A stretch of DNA of 64,000 nucleotides from Bacillota bacterium (GTDB taxonomy: Bacteria > Bacillota > Clostridia > Acetivibrionales > JAEXSP01), in NCBI GenBank assembly GCA_023453795.1, contig JAEXSP010000008.1:62001-126000 (forward strand), written 5' to 3'. Shown here piece after piece: positions 8,864 to 16,641 of the stretch; the first letter of the stretch is position 1; each line of letters begins with the position of its first letter. The notes under the pieces are model-generated. The model was not told the DNA's origin. It saw only the letters and a program-made list of their open reading frames with translations, and did not search any database. A program made the position numbers and the translations under genes.

Positions 8864-8891
8864 TTGCTGACGCATATTGTAATAATAGAAT
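8864..8891 (+). promoter_or_regulatory. Probable sigma-A promoter for the PRK06851-type ATPase
   Basis: TTGCTG and TAGAAT separated by 16 bp, ending 51 bp before the start codon at 8943. Confidence 0.4.
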
Positions 8892-8942
8892 AAATTTGCA
8901 GGTTATCCAAAGATGGATAAACGATCCGATGGAGGGTTTTTC

Positions 8943-10028
8943 ATGTCTCTAGGCAAAGTTAAGCACCTATTTCCGGGAGGAAACACCTCACTGGGCTTTT
9001 TCAGCTATTACGGCAGCATCATTTCTCAGGAAGAGGCAAAAAGGCTTATTGTTATTAAAGGCGGTCCCGGTGTCGGCAAGTCAAGTTTTATGAAAAAAAT
9101 AGGAGAGGATATGCTCCAAAAAGGTTATGATGCAGAGTTTCTTCACTGCTCTTCCGATAATAATTCTTTAGACGGAATTAAAATCCCGGAACTGAAAATC
9201 GCATTAATTGACGGAACGTCACCCCATGTTGTAGATCCCAGGTCTCCGGGCGCTGTGGATGAAATACTGAATTTCGGCGAGTTCTGGGATGAAAAAGGAA
9301 TAAGGGTACATAAGTATGAAATCATAGAAACCAACAAAGAAATAGGCCGCATATTTGCCCGGGCATATAAGTACTTAAAGGGTGCTTTATGCATTTATGA
9401 AGACAATGCGGCAATAAATGCTCTTGCACTGAGGAAAGGAGAAGTCAATCTGTTGGTTGACAAATTGACTGAGGAAATATTCAGCGGGATAAAAACATCT
9501 GCGGAGGAAGGCATCGAGCGAAGCCTTTTTGCCAGTGCAATCACACCTGATGGATATTGCAATTATCTGGACAGCATTCTTACTTGCGGCAGGGTGTATG
9601 AATTTATTGGGGGATTGGCAACAGTTGAAGGCTCCATTCTGGAAAGGATTAAGTCGTCTGCAATCAAAAGGGGATTCTTTGTAGAGTCATACTATTGTGC
9701 ATTTACTCCCTCCAAGCTTGAACATTTAGTTATACCCAAACTTGACGTTGCCCTGACCACCTCAAATAAATATCACTCCTCCGGTATAATTAAGTTCAAA
9801 AGCATTGACATCAGCCGGTATTACGACCAAAACATACTGCAGCAGCATACAAAAGAGCTTGAGCAGAATCAGGCTGAATTTGACAATATGATGTCCATAG
9901 CCTTTTCAACAATCAATAGTGCCAAAGCACTTCACGATAAGCTGGAGACATATTACATACCGAACATAGATTTCAAGGCAATTGATGAGTGCTTTAAGAA
10001 AACCATCTGCAAGATTTTAGCAGTATAG
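8943..10028 (+). CDS. P-loop ATPase, PRK06851-type
   Basis: A 361-residue cytoplasmic protein with a P-loop (GGPGVGKS, near residue 40) and the overall look of the PRK06851 family of Firmicutes ATPases, which contain two related P-loop modules. The second module (around YCNYLDSILTCGRVYEFIGGLATVEGS) has lost a clear Walker A. GGAGGG lies six bases before the ATG at 8943, which I prefer over the in-frame ATG at 8913. The function of the family is unknown. A likely terminator follows at 10049. Confidence 0.75.
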   Translation: MSLGKVKHLFPGGNTSLGFFSYYGSIISQEEAKRLIVIKGGPGVGKSSFMKKIGEDMLQKGYDAEFLHCSSDNNSLDGIKIPELKIALIDGTSPHVVDPRSPGAVDEILNFGEFWDEKGIRVHKYEIIETNKEIGRIFARAYKYLKGALCIYEDNAAINALALRKGEVNLLVDKLTEEIFSGIKTSAEEGIERSLFASAITPDGYCNYLDSILTCGRVYEFIGGLATVEGSILERIKSSAIKRGFFVESYYCAFTPSKLEHLVIPKLDVALTTSNKYHSSGIIKFKSIDISRYYDQNILQQHTKELEQNQAEFDNMMSIAFSTINSAKALHDKLETYYIPNIDFKAIDECFKKTICKILAV

Positions 10029-10048
10029 TTAATTCTGCTTAAAACCAG

Positions 10049-10095
10049 AAAGCGTTAATCACCGTAATACGGCGTTTAACGCTTTACTGATTTTT
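10049..10095 (+). terminator. Two-tier hairpin and T-tract, terminator
   Basis: AAAGCGTTAA (10049-10058) pairs perfectly with TTAACGCTTT (10076-10085), enclosing a second small hairpin CCGT/ACGG. TTTTT follows at 10091-10095, 20 bp after the ATPase stop. Confidence 0.55.
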
Positions 10096-10207
10096 CTAGC
10101 ATCCGAGAGTGTTACGATGCAATCGATTTTTCTAAAGACAGATATTTTATATTTCGGTTTCGGTCAGTTTAATGCAATCTTCGTAACTGAATTAAGGCTT
10201 TTAAAAG

Positions 10208-10336
10208 CTATTTGCAATCGTAGCCGAATCCTCCTCCGCAACAGCAGAAAATCAAAATAAAGATGATGGCTATAAAGAGTATCCAAACCCAAGGCTGATT
10301 CCACCATACAATTGCTCCGCCCCTATCTTCATCCAT
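10208..10336 (-). CDS. Small membrane peptide, 42 aa, Cys/Gly-rich tail
   Basis: Minus-strand reading from the ATG at 10336 gives 42 residues: a charged start (MDEDRGG), one hydrophobic helix (about residues 16-31, WVWILFIAIIFILIF), then CCCGGGFGYDC. AAAGGAG lies 11 bases before the start. The layout recalls the very small YjcZ-like sporulation membrane peptides of Firmicutes, but the sequence is not a clear match. It lies just downstream of the AICAR transformylase gene on the same strand (91 bp away). Confidence 0.5.
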   Translation of the reverse strand: MDEDRGGAIVWWNQPWVWILFIAIIFILIFCCCGGGFGYDCK

Positions 10337-10427
10337 CTTATAAGTCACTCCTTTACACTAAATCCCTTTTATAGTATTAATGTATGAAGCTGCTTATAAT
10401 ATTGTTACATTCAAATAATTGTGATAT

Positions 10428-11597
10428 TTAATGGTGGAACAATCTCAATCCCGTTACAGCCATTACAATTCCGTATTCGTTGCAGGAGCTGATGACAATA
10501 TCGTCCCTCACTGAACCGCCAGGCTGCACTACATATTGCACTCCGCTTTTGAAGGCTCTGTCAATGTTATCTCTGAACGGGAAAAATGCATCAGATCCGA
10601 GGGTTACACCCTTCAAGCCCTTCAGCCATTCCCTTCTCTCTGTATCAGTAAGCCTTTCGGGAACTTCTTCCATAATATCCTTCAACATATTGAGTTCATA
10701 TTCGGTTGCATCAGTACGAACAAAAAGATCTATAGCATTGTCCCTGTCAGGTCTGCCTATACCCTGCCTGAATTTTAGATTTAAAACCTTTGGGTGCTGT
10801 TTCAGGTACCAAAGGTCGGCCTTGTCGCCTGCAAGCCTTGTACAATGTATTCTTGACTGCTGTCCGGCACCGCAGCCTATAACCTGTCCGTTTTTTACGT
10901 AGCAGACTGAATTGGATTGAGTGTACTTAAGAGTTATCATCGATATGATCATATCCCTTTTTGCTTCTTCCGAAAGCTCCTTGTTTTCTGTGACAATATT
11001 CTGAAGCATGTCATAACCCGGGATCACAGTGTTTTTGCCCTGAACAAATTCTATTCCGAAAATCGTCCTGGTTTCTGTTTCCGACGGCTTATAGTCTTCA
11101 TCTATCTGAACAATATTATATTTTCCGCCCTTTTTTGCCTTAAGTATATTCAGAGCTTCCTGTGTATAGCCTGGAGCTATTACCCCGTCTGATACTTCCT
11201 TTTTGAGTATCAATGCTGTAGGCTCGTCAACAATGTCACTAAGAGCGGCCCAGTCCCCAAAGGATGACATTCTGTCGGCGCCCCTTGCGCATGCATAGGC
11301 TGATGCCAGCGGCGAAAGTTCAATGTCTTCAACAAAGTAAGCCTTTTTTAATTCATCCGTCAAAGGCAGTCCAATTGCAGCACCGGCAGGACTTACATGC
11401 TTGAATGATGCAGCAGCCGGCAACCCCATTGATTCCTTTAGCTCCTTAACCAACTGCCAGGAGTTTAAGGCATCCATAAAATTAATGTAGCCTGGGGTTC
11501 CGTTAAGAACCGTAAAAGGCATCTTCTCAGAATTAACTCTCAGCTCTGAAGGTTTTTGATGCGGGTTACATCCGTACTTCAATTGTAATGATTTCAT
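10428..11597 (-). CDS. AICAR transformylase, stand-alone (PurH C-terminal domain only)
   Basis: A 389-residue homologue of the formyltransferase half of PurH, which moves a formyl group from 10-formyl-tetrahydrofolate to AICAR (ZMP) in step nine of purine synthesis. The catalytic Lys-His is present in SFKHVSPAG, as are KYTQSNSVCYVK, GCGAGQQSRIHCTRLA and SDAFFPFRDNID. The N-terminal IMP cyclohydrolase (MGS-type) domain of the usual ~510-residue PurH is absent, so that step must be encoded elsewhere. AGGAGG lies eight bases before the ATG. The leader carries a ZTP riboswitch with a terminator, and a strong promoter lies upstream, so the gene should be turned on when ZMP/ZTP builds up during folate shortage. 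Confidence 0.92.
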   Translation of the reverse strand: MKSLQLKYGCNPHQKPSELRVNSEKMPFTVLNGTPGYINFMDALNSWQLVKELKESMGLPAAASFKHVSPAGAAIGLPLTDELKKAYFVEDIELSPLASAYACARGADRMSSFGDWAALSDIVDEPTALILKKEVSDGVIAPGYTQEALNILKAKKGGKYNIVQIDEDYKPSETETRTIFGIEFVQGKNTVIPGYDMLQNIVTENKELSEEAKRDMIISMITLKYTQSNSVCYVKNGQVIGCGAGQQSRIHCTRLAGDKADLWYLKQHPKVLNLKFRQGIGRPDRDNAIDLFVRTDATEYELNMLKDIMEEVPERLTDTERREWLKGLKGVTLGSDAFFPFRDNIDRAFKSGVQYVVQPGGSVRDDIVISSCNEYGIVMAVTGLRLFHH

Positions 11598-11624
11598 ATT
11601 TTCCCTCCTATAAATTTATTCAAA

Positions 11625-11662
11625 AAATATAAAAACCACCTGGAATTTTCTACCCAGGCGGT
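11625..11662 (-). terminator. Regulatory terminator of the ZTP riboswitch
   Basis: On the minus strand ACCGCCTGG pairs with CCAGGTGGT around a 10-base loop and is followed by TTTTTATATTTTTT. The left arm is the conserved CCGCCTGG of the aptamer, so aptamer folding and termination exclude each other. Confidence 0.8.
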
Positions 11663-11722
11663 CGATAATCTACATCAATCATGCTCCCTATGGTTTTATC
11701 CATTATCCGCCAGTCACATGAT
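11650..11722 (-). ncRNA. ZTP (pfl) riboswitch aptamer
   Basis: The transcript holds the conserved pieces of the pfl motif in order: GTGACTGGCGG (11717-11707), a small hairpin with ATGG/CCAT arms (11703-11690), GGGAG (11688-11684), a variable linker and CCGCCTGGGTA (11661-11651). ZTP riboswitches sense ZMP/ZTP and control purine and one-carbon genes. Here the next gene uses ZMP as its substrate, which strongly supports the call. The arrangement is an ON switch: bound ligand should hold CCGCCTGG and prevent the terminator. Confidence 0.88.
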
Positions 11723-11751
11723 TTGCAAGTGAAATCAATTCATTTAATTTA

Positions 11752-11779
11752 AGTATACCCATCGTTGGGTAATTGTCAA
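11752..11779 (-). promoter_or_regulatory. Sigma-A promoter of the riboswitch/AICAR transformylase transcript
   Basis: A perfect TTGACA (11779-11774) and TATACT (11757-11752) are separated by 16 bp. Transcription would start near 11745, about 25 bp before the aptamer. Confidence 0.75.
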
Positions 11780-11851
11780 TAAGGATTCATTCAAATAGCG
11801 GTCATTTTAGCAAAAATGCATGAACTGCAGCTTTTATGGAGCAAGATATAT

Positions 11852-12634
11852 TTAAGCTACATCCCCTTCTAACTGGACGATTCTGCAGCTGTTGACCATT
11901 TTATTGAAATCCTTCTTAAGCTGATCTTTTTCTGCCGAGCTTAAGGATCCATTTTCAGAAAGACCTATCTCCCAGGTAGCTCCCTGGTCTTCAAAGATAT
12001 ATCCGATATGTTCTTTTCCATCGGTCTCCGTAACAAAAGAATAAGTATACTCAAAAATACCCTTACCCGCCTTCGAAACTGTCAGGTTTTTCAGTCCGTC
12101 CCCCTGATGCCGTCCTTGAAGCCTTTCCATTATGCCATCCGCAGTATTGTATCTTTTTTCTCCATCGAAGGCTTCTATGAAAATAGCTGCTTTTGGAGCT
12201 TTTGAAGAATTATTGCTGTCGGCATAGCCATAATATACTGCTACTCCAGCAACCCCGGAATCCCTTTCTCCCCACCTGTCAGGAAGCTTATCATATTCAA
12301 GATCAGAGGTTATAATACTTGTTTTAACTTTGCCGACTTGACTATCCGGACTAGTTAAAGCACCATCGTCAAGGTTGTCCTGAGTATTTGAAACTGCATC
12401 TTTTTGAGCTGAATCCGGCTTAGGAGCCTGAATCTCAGGTTTATTCACCCGGCTTTTATTATCACTGCTTTGACCATTCTGCTCCTTATCGGCTTTAACC
12501 CCGTTGGCAACAGAATCCGGTTGAACAACAGTCGTCATGCCGTCTGAGCCATCCTTTTTCGATCCGCATGCAGCAAGCATAACAATAGTAGAAATTACAA
12601 CTAACCCAATATATAAATATTTCCTGTTTTTCAT
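11852..12634 (-). CDS. Lipoprotein, unknown function
   Basis: A 260-residue lipoprotein: signal helix ending in the lipobox MLAAC (Cys23), a long low-complexity polar linker (about residues 25-105, rich in Ser, Asp, Lys and Pro), then a globular C-terminal domain of about 150 residues with alternating strands (VAGVAVYYGYAD, KAAIFIEAFDGEKRYNTA, GIFEYTYSFVTETDGKEH). GAGGTG lies four bases before the ATG. It stands alone between the AICAR transformylase and the ferritin-like gene. No family was recognised. Confidence 0.75.
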   Translation of the reverse strand: MKNRKYLYIGLVVISTIVMLAACGSKKDGSDGMTTVVQPDSVANGVKADKEQNGQSSDNKSRVNKPEIQAPKPDSAQKDAVSNTQDNLDDGALTSPDSQVGKVKTSIITSDLEYDKLPDRWGERDSGVAGVAVYYGYADSNNSSKAPKAAIFIEAFDGEKRYNTADGIMERLQGRHQGDGLKNLTVSKAGKGIFEYTYSFVTETDGKEHIGYIFEDQGATWEIGLSENGSLSSAEKDQLKKDFNKMVNSCRIVQLEGDVA

Positions 12635-12810
12635 TATTCACCTCATAGGCATTATTCGGGGAATCAAAGCACATAAGTAAAATTGCACTGACTTGCACAA
12701 CTTTTAATATAATAGCACAATAGCAAAACCCGTTCAACAAATCACATGTTTGAATATTCCTCAATAAAATGAAAAAACTAAATAAAATAGACAAGGAAGG
12801 AGTGATTTTT

Positions 12811-13125
12811 ATGGCTATTCTAGGAAATCCCTTTGTGGCAAATGTCCCAAGGCAGATGACCGCCGAAGAGATCGTCCAGGCAATCCGGGTGGACATTACA
12901 GGCGAAATCGAGGCCATAGTTGGCTATGAGGCTCATGCTATGGCCTCAGGAGATGAAAGAGTGAAAAAGGTCTTACATCATATAGCCGAAGAAGAAAAAC
13001 AGCATGTTGGGGAATTGCAGCAATTGCTTTATATTCTGAGTCCAAACGAAGCAGAAAACATTGAAAAAGGCATGCAATCCGTACAACAGCAGCAAGCATC
13101 CAATTTTCAACAGCCGATGCAGTAA
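12811..13125 (+). CDS. Encapsulated-ferritin-like iron-binding protein
   Basis: A 104-residue protein with two long helices carrying a ferritin-type metal motif: Glu32 in TGEIEAIVGYEAH and E-E-E-K-Q-H with Glu62 and His65. These are the same positions as the ferroxidase ligands of the Rhodospirillum rubrum encapsulated ferritin (Glu32, Glu62, His65), and the length is similar. It likely forms dimers or rings that oxidise and bind iron. The tail is Gln-rich and I see no encapsulin-targeting peptide; no encapsulin gene lies nearby. The start at 12811 follows GAAGGAG by eight bases. It is probably co-transcribed with the 70-residue gene 28 bp downstream. Confidence 0.75.
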   Translation: MAILGNPFVANVPRQMTAEEIVQAIRVDITGEIEAIVGYEAHAMASGDERVKKVLHHIAEEEKQHVGELQQLLYILSPNEAENIEKGMQSVQQQQASNFQQPMQ

Positions 13126-13153
13126 TAATATATTATGTTTTTGAGGAGATAAA

Positions 13154-13366
13154 ATGAGACATTTTAAAGGTACGGCTAGCGTAGGCCTGAGAGATAGGGA
13201 AACCAACAGGTTAATAGCTGTATATCCCGAAAAAGTAGACTTTTCCGACAATGTAGAGAAAAAGGTCTTTGATTGGTACTATACCCAAAGCTGTTCAGCA
13301 GAAAATGAAATGGAAAATTATTTCGTTGATGTATTGAACGAAAATGAAATCAAGTCACTTGGATAA
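13154..13366 (+). CDS. Small conserved-looking protein, 70 aa
   Basis: A 70-residue acidic protein with no membrane segment (RHFKGTASVGLRDRETN at the start, a Cys in TQSCSAENE). GAGGAG lies seven bases before the ATG. Its position 28 bp after the ferritin-like gene and before a shared terminator indicates a two-gene operon, so it may serve as a partner of that protein. No family was recognised. Confidence 0.65.
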   Translation: MRHFKGTASVGLRDRETNRLIAVYPEKVDFSDNVEKKVFDWYYTQSCSAENEMENYFVDVLNENEIKSLG

Positions 13367-13390
13367 TGACATAAATTATGCTGTTTCACT

Positions 13391-13427
13391 AATAATGTAC
13401 CGGGCTTTCCACAGCCGGTACATTATT
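13391..13427. terminator. 13-bp perfect hairpin between convergent genes
   Basis: AATAATGTACCGG (13391-13403) and CCGGTACATTATT (13415-13427) form a perfect stem. It lies between the plus-strand stop at 13366 and the minus-strand stop at 13442, so it can end both transcripts, although the T-tracts are short. Confidence 0.55.
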
Positions 13428-13441
13428 GTATTCTATAAAAA

Positions 13442-13603
13442 TCATTCCTTGGAGAAAAAGCCGGACAGCACAACCATAAAACCAAATAAGCCCAATGCGA
13501 TGTTGGCAATATATCCGTACCCTGCCCCCTCAATGTGAAAATCTTCTCCTATAAGGATAAGACTTATTCCAAGCAGCATCGTTTTAATAGAATTCTTGCT
13601 CAT
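13442..13603 (-). CDS. Small two-helix membrane protein, 53 aa
   Basis: From the ATG at 13603 (AAGGAG nine bases upstream) a 53-residue protein: short basic start (SKNSIKT), a hydrophobic segment (MLLGISLILIG), a polar loop (EDFHIEGAGYGY) and a second helix (IANIALGLFGFMVVLSGFF) ending SKE. An in-frame start 19 codons earlier has no ribosome site. No family was recognised. Confidence 0.6.
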   Translation of the reverse strand: MSKNSIKTMLLGISLILIGEDFHIEGAGYGYIANIALGLFGFMVVLSGFFSKE

Positions 13604-13666
13604 ATACCCATACTCCTTATATAAGACTTTCCGCCTGATTATTATTAGTAAATTCATCAAGTTTTA

Positions 13667-13702
13667 ATCAAAAATAAGGAGTCTGGTATGAATTTTTCCT
13701 TA
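13667..13702 (-). terminator. Probable terminator of the DUF3048 lipoprotein gene
   Basis: On the minus strand TAAGGA pairs with TCCTTA across a 16-base loop, followed by TTTTTG, just after the stop at 13709. The stem is short. Confidence 0.4.
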
Positions 13703-13708
13703 CAGCTG

Positions 13709-14758
13709 TTAATTAATGGTTACCTTTGCATTGGAGGGCGTAACCTGTATCCATGTTTGCCCCGGGTTAAGCACTATTCTTTTGCCTTGGAGGTCAGTAT
13801 AGTATGTAGGGGATGTTCTTGATATTTTAGACCATTTGATTTTCTCCGCCTTACCGCAAGTAATGTACCATCCATTACCATTGCCAACATCTCCAAGCTG
13901 CTGCCTGTCATAATTGTCGCCATCTATTCTATGATTGGGAACAAATTGTATTATTATGTTTTCAGCAGTCAACTGCTTCCCTGTATTCCTTTCCATATGC
14001 GGCTTACCCCGCCTGGTTCTAAGATATATCTGCCTTGTTGAATCGTAGGAATATCCGGACATGTAGTCGTAAGAATAATGTATTTCAAGCTTTTCCGCCT
14101 TTTGTCCCCCGGTTAGCTCTGTATTATTCTTGTTATAAGTAAAATTAGGTGTTTTATCAGTTGTTGTCCTATATTTGGCTTTCTTTGCATAGGTCATGAC
14201 TTTTTCCATGGAGGTATAGGAATCCTGCCAGTTTCCACGGTCTTTTGTAATATCCCAGAATACTTGTCCGGCAAAAATCCCATTAATATTATTAATCTTG
14301 AACCTTGCTATATCAGCTCTGGCCTGCGGGCTATAACCAAAGTGGACATAGATTGCATCGTTCTCCATAGCATAATCCAGAAAGTAATGCCTTGAACTTC
14401 TTACAGGCCCAATCATTTTAGGCGCGGTTCCCCAAAAGACCGGCATAAGTCGGGTTATACCGCCTTCCACAATAATCTCATAGACCACCTGTGCTTTATA
14501 AAGCCCACCCTGAGGCAGAACTCTTGAACCCTGATTATCTATCATGACAGCTACAGGTCTTACACCTTTGGCTGGCAGGACAAAGTCCTCTCCGCCCTTT
14601 TGCTTATCTTCTTTTGTTGTGTCTTGAATTGATGAGCCGGTCGCTTCTCCAGCCTGATTTGCAGTTAAAGGCTCATCCGCTTTTGACCCCTTGCCGCAGG
14701 AAGAACTAGAAATCAAGAGAACTGCCAATAGGAATACAATTACCGTTCTTTTTCTCAT
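13709..14758 (-). CDS. DUF3048 (YerB-type) lipoprotein
   Basis: A 349-residue lipoprotein (lipobox SSSSC, Cys21) with a low-complexity linker to about residue 60, then the DUF3048 fold: RPVAVMIDNQGSRVLPQGGL, VYEIIVEGGITRLMPVFW, IGPVRSSRHYFLDYA and HFGYSPQA. The second half matches the YerB C-terminal domain with NIIIQF and LNPGQTWIQVTP. It is related to B. subtilis YerB, whose function is unknown; a role in cell-wall or membrane maintenance is often suggested. AGGAG lies six bases before the ATG. It is a single-gene unit. Confidence 0.88.
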   Translation of the reverse strand: MRKRTVIVFLLAVLLISSSSCGKGSKADEPLTANQAGEATGSSIQDTTKEDKQKGGEDFVLPAKGVRPVAVMIDNQGSRVLPQGGLYKAQVVYEIIVEGGITRLMPVFWGTAPKMIGPVRSSRHYFLDYAMENDAIYVHFGYSPQARADIARFKINNINGIFAGQVFWDITKDRGNWQDSYTSMEKVMTYAKKAKYRTTTDKTPNFTYNKNNTELTGGQKAEKLEIHYSYDYMSGYSYDSTRQIYLRTRRGKPHMERNTGKQLTAENIIIQFVPNHRIDGDNYDRQQLGDVGNGNGWYITCGKAEKIKWSKISRTSPTYYTDLQGKRIVLNPGQTWIQVTPSNAKVTIN

Positions 14759-14933
14759 AACACTCTCCTAAAATTTATTATGTTAACGATATTTGTAAAG
14801 AAAAATTTCTATTATTACGATATTTATTCTATGAGGTTGCTTTTCAGCCAACAGCACACTATAATTATATTGATTCTACAGATAATTCCAAAACCCTTTT
14901 TTTAATCATTATAAGGCAAACTGGAGAGTACAA

Positions 14934-15632
14934 ATGGATGCAGCAAAAATACCTTTAGGTACAAAATTTGATCTGGAATTGATAAACAGTCTCGGGGAAA
15001 GAATTGGGAAAGTCTATGTAAGCCAGCTTCTAGACATTACTGATTCAAAAAACATTATAATATCATGTCCCATTCATGAATCAAGACTGACCTTTATTGC
15101 AAACGGTACAAGAATAAGAGTGATTTTTCTCAGCGATAAACTCGGGCTTCTTTGTTTTACAGGCACAATAACCGGCAAGGAAAAAGCCGAAAACATCATT
15201 ACTCTTAATGTTAGGATAGATAGTGAAATTGATAAGATTCAAAGGAGAAATCATTACAGGCTGGACTGCTTTTTAGAAGGGAAATATTCTGAACATATCG
15301 ATCCTACACAGAAAAGCAGTAATGCCGGCAGTGAAAATAAACCCCAAAAAACTCTGGTTAAAAATATAAGCGGATCAGGTGCATGTATAGTATCAGAAAA
15401 CCAAATATCCGGCGGCAGCTGTATCGATCTTACATTCAGTCTCAGTGCGGATGTTTCGATAAAGGCTGTCTGTAAGGTGATAAGGAGCTCTTTGATGGAG
15501 AACAGCCGGGACAGAAGATATGAGACCGGCCTTTATTTCAAGGAAATTTCCCAAAAGGATCAGGATCAGCTTATAAAGTACATTTTCAAGCAGCAATCCT
15601 TAAACTTGAAGAATAACGTTAATGCAAGATAA
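14934..15632 (+). CDS. YcgR-like PilZ domain protein (c-di-GMP receptor)
   Basis: A 232-residue protein with an N-terminal YcgR-type beta domain (residues 1-95) and a C-terminal PilZ domain. The c-di-GMP motif RRNHYRLD (RxxxR type) begins near residue 102 and the second motif VKNISGSGACIV ([D/N]xSxxG) near residue 142. Such proteins bind cyclic di-GMP and slow the flagellar motor or adjust secretion. GGAGAG lies five bases before the ATG. The stop codon lies inside the left arm of its terminator. No flagellar or cyclase genes are nearby. Confidence 0.88.
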   Translation: MDAAKIPLGTKFDLELINSLGERIGKVYVSQLLDITDSKNIIISCPIHESRLTFIANGTRIRVIFLSDKLGLLCFTGTITGKEKAENIITLNVRIDSEIDKIQRRNHYRLDCFLEGKYSEHIDPTQKSSNAGSENKPQKTLVKNISGSGACIVSENQISGGSCIDLTFSLSADVSIKAVCKVIRSSLMENSRDRRYETGLYFKEISQKDQDQLIKYIFKQQSLNLKNNVNAR

Positions 15633-15665
15633 AAAGCCTTTGTTTCCTAAAGGCTTTTATCTTGC
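15624..15665 (+). terminator. Strong intrinsic terminator overlapping the PilZ gene end
   Basis: The 18-base arm at 15624-15641 pairs with 15649-15665 (one bulged base) around a 7-base loop; the arms contain AAAGCCTTT and AAAGGCTTTT. The minus-strand gene on the other side stops at 15721, so it may act in both directions. Confidence 0.75.
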
Positions 15666-15720
15666 ATTACATACTGCAGCATGTTATAAAAAATCGGTAG
15701 AGGCTATATGCCTCGAAATT

Positions 15721-16008
15721 TTATTCTTCTTCGTCGTATTCCTCTTCAAGTCTTTGCTTGAATTCTTCAAAAACAGCATTAAGTTCATCTTCATCATCAA
15801 TCGTTATAAATGAATCTTCTTCTTCGGAACCATGATCAAGCTTTAAAATGACGACCTCATCAGCCTCAGGATCTTCATTATCCCCGTCTACAGGCAAAAG
15901 CACAACATATTCGCTGTCATTCATTTCAATAGTATCAAGATGCTCAAACTCTACTTCCTCACCGTTCTCGTCGATTAATACAACGATATCATCTCTTTCC
16001 TCAGTCAT
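15721..16008 (-). CDS. DUF1292 protein (YrzB-like)
   Basis: A 95-residue, extremely acidic protein (DIVVLIDENGEEVEFEHL at the start, a Glu-rich end). DUF1292 proteins regularly lie beside ireB and ruvX in Firmicutes, as here; their function is unknown. AAAGGAGGAG lies before the ATG. A 206-bp gap separates it from ruvX, so it may have its own promoter. Confidence 0.85.
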   Translation of the reverse strand: MTEERDDIVVLIDENGEEVEFEHLDTIEMNDSEYVVLLPVDGDNEDPEADEVVILKLDHGSEEEDSFITIDDEDELNAVFEEFKQRLEEEYDEEE

Positions 16009-16214
16009 TAATATCTCCTCCTTTTAAAGCTCTTTAGGAATTTATTTTCAAATTGTCGTAATCCCAAACAGCCTGTTGATGCCAGATGATAATTATATCA
16101 CAATATATGCATTATTCCTATAATTTTCTAATGCCAAAATACTATATTTTACTTGACTATCATTTGTTTGATATACACTTTTTATGCAAGCCTGCCACAG
16201 CAATATCAAATCCT

Positions 16215-16631
16215 TCACCTTAAACTGTCCAAGTAGCCTTGCAATATATAAACTGCCGCTATCCTGTCAACCATGTTTTTTTTCTTTGAAGTCTTGATGC
16301 CCATCTCATGCATTGTTCTATTGGCAGCTACTGTAGTCAATCTTTCGTCCCATTTTATGATTTCAGCTTTGCTTACATTTTCCTTAAGCTTCTCAATAAA
16401 TTCAAGCGTTTTTTCTCCCCTCGGGCCTATAGTGCCATTCATGTTTTTGGGGAAGCCTACAACGATCTTATCAACATTATATTCCCTTATGACTTCAAGT
16501 ATTCTTTGCAAATGAGACCAATTTGTTCCGGTATTTTTTATAGTCTCAAGCCCTTGAGCCGTCCAACCCATAGGATCACTAACCGCCATGCCTATCCTGC
16601 TGTCCCCGTAATCAATTCCAAGTATTCGCAT
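16215..16631 (-). CDS. ruvX: RuvX/YqgF pre-16S rRNA nuclease
   Basis: A 138-residue RNase H-fold protein. Conserved features are ILGIDYGDSRIGMAVSD with the first catalytic Asp, VGFPKNMNGTIGPR, WDERLTT and the final Asp in KNMVDRIAAVYILQ. The family matures the 5' end of 16S rRNA and is called YqgF or RuvX. The ATG at 16631 follows AAGGAG by six bases. It begins 11 bp after the stop of the aldo/keto reductase, so the two are co-transcribed. Confidence 0.92.
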   Translation of the reverse strand: MRILGIDYGDSRIGMAVSDPMGWTAQGLETIKNTGTNWSHLQRILEVIREYNVDKIVVGFPKNMNGTIGPRGEKTLEFIEKLKENVSKAEIIKWDERLTTVAANRTMHEMGIKTSKKKNMVDRIAAVYILQGYLDSLR

Positions 16632-16641
16632 ATACCTCTCC

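Noticed and set aside
12811..13125. Encapsulin cargo with a targeting tail
   Set aside because: The C-terminus is Gln-rich and lacks the usual hydrophobic targeting peptide; no encapsulin gene is in the window.
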